Source: Sporosarcina jiandibaonis (lineage in GTDB: Bacteria; Bacillota; Bacilli; Bacillales_A; Planococcaceae). Taken from it: a DNA stretch of 64,000 nucleotides. Both the position numbers and the translations under genes were made by a program. The stretch lies in assembly GCF_013184495.1 (NCBI RefSeq), contig NZ_JAAOIY010000001.1, forward strand, positions 124,001 to 188,000, given 5' to 3'. Every line of letters starts with the position of its first letter. Within the stretch, counting starts at the first letter, position 1. Positions 61,851-64,000 of the stretch are shown one piece after another. The notes under the pieces were generated by a model that was not told the DNA's origin, did not search any database, and saw only the letters and a list, made by a program, of their open reading frames with translations.

Positions 61851-62837
61851 ATGTTTCGTAGAAATAAAAACAAAGTCGTTTCAATCGAAATGAATGATTA
61901 TGTCATTCGCGGACTAATAACTCAAGACGGGGATTTAGAAACGGCGAAAGTATATGAATATGCACTCCCACCGGGGGTTATCGTCGATGAAATCGTTGAA
62001 GATGAACTGGCATTTTTCGAGATTCTTAAAAGTCTCGTCAAAGACTGGAATATTTCTCGAAGTGATCTCCGCTTTTTCGTCCCTGATCATTCTGTCATGA
62101 TGCGAACATTTGACCACCCGAAAGAATTGGCGTCGAACGAATTAAAAGGTTATGTTGAAATGGAGTTGGGGCGTACCATTCATTTGCCTTTTGAAAATCC
62201 GCTTCTTGATGTTTATGACCACAAAGATGGGGATGGAGAAGCGACTATCTATGCCTCTTCCTCTGAGGAAGTAATTAAAATAATGCAACTCTATCATGAT
62301 ATTAATCTAACTCCTAAAGTGTTGGATGTGCGCATGTTATCAATCATCCGTTTCTTGAAAAATATAGATTATTTAACTGCTGATAAAACTTTTTTAGTCG
62401 CGGATTGGTCGATTAATGCATTGTCGATTAGCATTTATTCGAATGAAAACGTGGATTTCCTTCGGTACCATTCAGTTGAAATGCCGACGCGGAATTGGAA
62501 GTATGCACCGGATTTATTGGATATCAATGTTTTTACATATGATGGAGAAATTGAAGAATACCATATGTCTTTATCAGAGCAAGTGTTAGAAGTGGAACGG
62601 ATCTTGAATTTCTATCGTTTTTCATTCCATAAAGGCGAGAAATCCGTGAATCAGATTGTCATTCTAGGGGATAATCCGGAGATGAATTATATTAAATCGC
62701 AATTAGAAGCGACGATTGATACGCCTGTTGAAATTATTGATGATGCTTTCGTCCGAACACATTACAAAGATTTGAATCATAAACATGTCGCGTTGATCGG
62801 TCTTTCATTAAAGGAGGAAGATTCGCTTGGCTCCTGA
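61851..62837 (+). CDS. pilM: Type IV pilus assembly protein PilM
   Basis: Actin-like cytoplasmic protein (328 residues) that binds the PilN N-terminus and links the ATPases to the membrane alignment complex. It starts KNKVVSIEMNDYVIRGLI (phosphate-1-type strand). LRFFVPDHSVMMRTFDHPKELASNELKGYVEMELGRTIHLPFENPLLDV is the region usual for PilM. FLVADWSINALSISIY is phosphate-2-like. It is divergent from Proteobacterial PilM. ATG at 61851 has AAGGGGG upstream. It overlaps pilN by 11 bases. Confidence 0.85.
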   Translation: MFRRNKNKVVSIEMNDYVIRGLITQDGDLETAKVYEYALPPGVIVDEIVEDELAFFEILKSLVKDWNISRSDLRFFVPDHSVMMRTFDHPKELASNELKGYVEMELGRTIHLPFENPLLDVYDHKDGDGEATIYASSSEEVIKIMQLYHDINLTPKVLDVRMLSIIRFLKNIDYLTADKTFLVADWSINALSISIYSNENVDFLRYHSVEMPTRNWKYAPDLLDINVFTYDGEIEEYHMSLSEQVLEVERILNFYRFSFHKGEKSVNQIVILGDNPEMNYIKSQLEATIDTPVEIIDDAFVRTHYKDLNHKHVALIGLSLKEEDSLGS

Positions 62838-63423
62838 GATTAACCTGCTCCCGCATATTGAAAGACCGTCACCAGGGAGACGTTGGCTCACGATCATACT
62901 AGCCGCAGCATTCGTGTTATTGGTGATTTACCTTACGCTACAATATCTATCATTGAATAAAACGATTCAGACGCTACAAAGCGAGGAACAACAATTACAA
63001 GCTGAAAAAGCGGAGTTGGAAACGTCGATTATCGATTTAGACGCGCCGGTAAAGATAGACCTTGCGACTTCGGTGGAGTTCGTTGAAAGTGTATCTTACC
63101 CTGTATCACCGCTCCTTATCGAAGTTAATAAATATGCGAATGAAAATACGTATTTGCGAAACTATGTTTTTTCGGAGAGCACGATTAACTTTGCTGTTGA
63201 TTTTGAAACGCTCGCTGAAGTTGTTACATATGTCAGCGACTTATCCAGCAGTCCTTATTTCCAAGATGTGAAAGTCGAGCAAATTTATACGTTTGACCCA
63301 GCTCCGAGTGACGAAGAAGAGGACGAGGAGACGGAAACATTCGAGAAAGTCGAGCGCTTTTCGAATGAATTGACGGTTGTGATCGATCCGTACTATATAC
63401 GGACAGGCGGTGTCGCGGAATGA
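62827..63423 (+). CDS. pilN: Type IV pilus assembly protein PilN
   Basis: Bitopic membrane protein of the alignment complex, 198 residues. The cytoplasmic start MAPEINLLP is the conserved INLLP motif that docks into PilM. A single membrane helix (RWLTIILAAAFVLLVIYLTL) is followed by a coiled coil (SLNKTIQTLQSEEQQLQAEKAELE) and a ferredoxin-like domain. TTG start with AAAGGAGG upstream, inside the end of pilM. ATGA overlap with the next gene. Confidence 0.9.
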   Translation: MAPEINLLPHIERPSPGRRWLTIILAAAFVLLVIYLTLQYLSLNKTIQTLQSEEQQLQAEKAELETSIIDLDAPVKIDLATSVEFVESVSYPVSPLLIEVNKYANENTYLRNYVFSESTINFAVDFETLAEVVTYVSDLSSSPYFQDVKVEQIYTFDPAPSDEEEDEETETFEKVERFSNELTVVIDPYYIRTGGVAE

Positions 63424-64000
63424 AACAAACGGGTGAAAATAAAGTATTAGTTGCTTTGTTTGGCTTGATCGCCTTTCTATTAATTGGCGTTGTTTATTAC
63501 TATGTGATTCTTCCTAAGGGTGAAGAAGAAACACGGATTAAGTATGCGATTCAACAACTGAAAATCGATAATAGCGAATTGGAAAATCAAGTCGCTGTGC
63601 TAAGTGTCGTTGCCACAGACGATTCTAACGAATATGAGCTACGAAAGAAACTTCCGGTCAGCCGCGAATTGGATAAATTGCTGCATACCATCCATGAAGT
63701 CGAGTTGATGAGTGAGTCTAAGGTCGTTTCCATCTCTTTTAATAATTATGATGCAGAAGTATCGCAAGCGATTAAAACTCCTGAAGTTGAAGAGAAAGTA
63801 GAGGAGTCCGAAGAAGAAACCGAATCTGATGAAGAAAAAGAACAAGAATCGGAATCAGAAGACGAAAAAACTGAAGTCGAGCTGACGAAACCAATTACAC
63901 CGATCGATATCAGTTTATTGCCTGAAGAACTGAAACTGCTATCGTTGAAAATCGATTTGCAAGTGTTGGACTATGATCATCTCTTGCAATTTTTACGCGA
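63420..64000 (+). CDS. Type IV pilus assembly protein PilO-like, 3' end cut by window
   Basis: ATG at 63420 overlaps the pilN stop (ATGA). At least 193 residues are open to the window end. A membrane helix (VLVALFGLIAFLLIGVVYYYVIL) is followed by a coiled coil (ETRIKYAIQQLKIDNSELENQV), the topology of PilO. An unusual Glu/Ser-rich insert of about 45 residues lies near 122-165, before IDISLLPEELKLLSLKIDLQVLDY, which resembles the usual beta domain. Partner of PilN in the periplasm-like space. Sequence identity to classical PilO is low; the call rests on order and topology. Confidence 0.8.
   Translation, partial: MKQTGENKVLVALFGLIAFLLIGVVYYYVILPKGEEETRIKYAIQQLKIDNSELENQVAVLSVVATDDSNEYELRKKLPVSRELDKLLHTIHEVELMSESKVVSISFNNYDAEVSQAIKTPEVEEKVEESEEETESDEEKEQESESEDEKTEVELTKPITPIDISLLPEELKLLSLKIDLQVLDYDHLLQFLR

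Overview
This 64 kb window looks like the chromosome of an endospore-forming, low-GC Gram-positive bacterium of the order Bacillales. Planococcaceae, and Sporosarcina or a close relative, is my inference. The evidence is the gene order tig-clpX-lon-ysxC-hemAXCDBL-(spoVID-like)-valS-folC, which is the Bacillus order with some genes missing; cotJABC spore coat genes; strong AGGAGG-type ribosome binding sites with many TTG and GTG starts; and S-box, T-box and Mn riboswitches of Bacillales type. No rRNA, tRNA, CRISPR array or intact insertion sequence was found.

Positions 1-11600 are a mixed accessory region: a truncated short-chain dehydrogenase, an M15 cell-wall peptidase, a large secreted beta-propeller protein, a GNAT acetyltransferase and an alpha/beta hydrolase. 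A minus-strand methionine operon follows (small unknown gene, flavin monooxygenase, metQ, metN, metI), headed by a promoter and a SAM-I riboswitch. Positions 11900-24700 hold transport and metal genes: an AbgT-type carrier, a small lipoprotein, an aldehyde dehydrogenase, a Fur-box-controlled iron(III) ABC transporter, an FAD/Rieske oxidoreductase, a yybP-ykoY (Mn2+) riboswitch in front of a kinase-like gene and an MgtC-family gene, another small lipoprotein and two convergent DUF421 membrane proteins. Positions 24800-28600 hold cotJABC, a DUF2935 gene, a chromate transporter and two palindromic intergenic elements.

Positions 28600-49600 are the conserved core: a TPR protein, trigger factor, ClpX, Lon, YsxC, the C5 heme pathway from glutamyl-tRNA to uroporphyrinogen III (hemA, hemX, hemC, hemD, hemB, hemL), a short SpoVID-like gene, a T-box-controlled valS, two overlapping ATP-grasp ligases on the minus strand, and folC. 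Between hemL and the SpoVID-like gene lies a nested tandem repeat: four 103-bp units, each with five GGAAACG-type motifs about 21 bp apart.

Positions 49700-64000 form a type IV pilus island: two paralogous membrane-GAF-GGDEF diguanylate cyclases, three pseudopilin-type genes, a VanW-family protein, pilB, pilT, pilC, a major pilin, pilM, pilN and a pilO cut by the window end. The pilin has two unusual leader and trailer elements: a 12-nt perfect Shine-Dalgarno with no long gene behind it (STAB-SD-like) upstream, and a perfect 20-bp hairpin downstream. The cyclases next to a pilus ATPase with an MshEN-type N-terminus suggest, by inference, c-di-GMP control of piliation.
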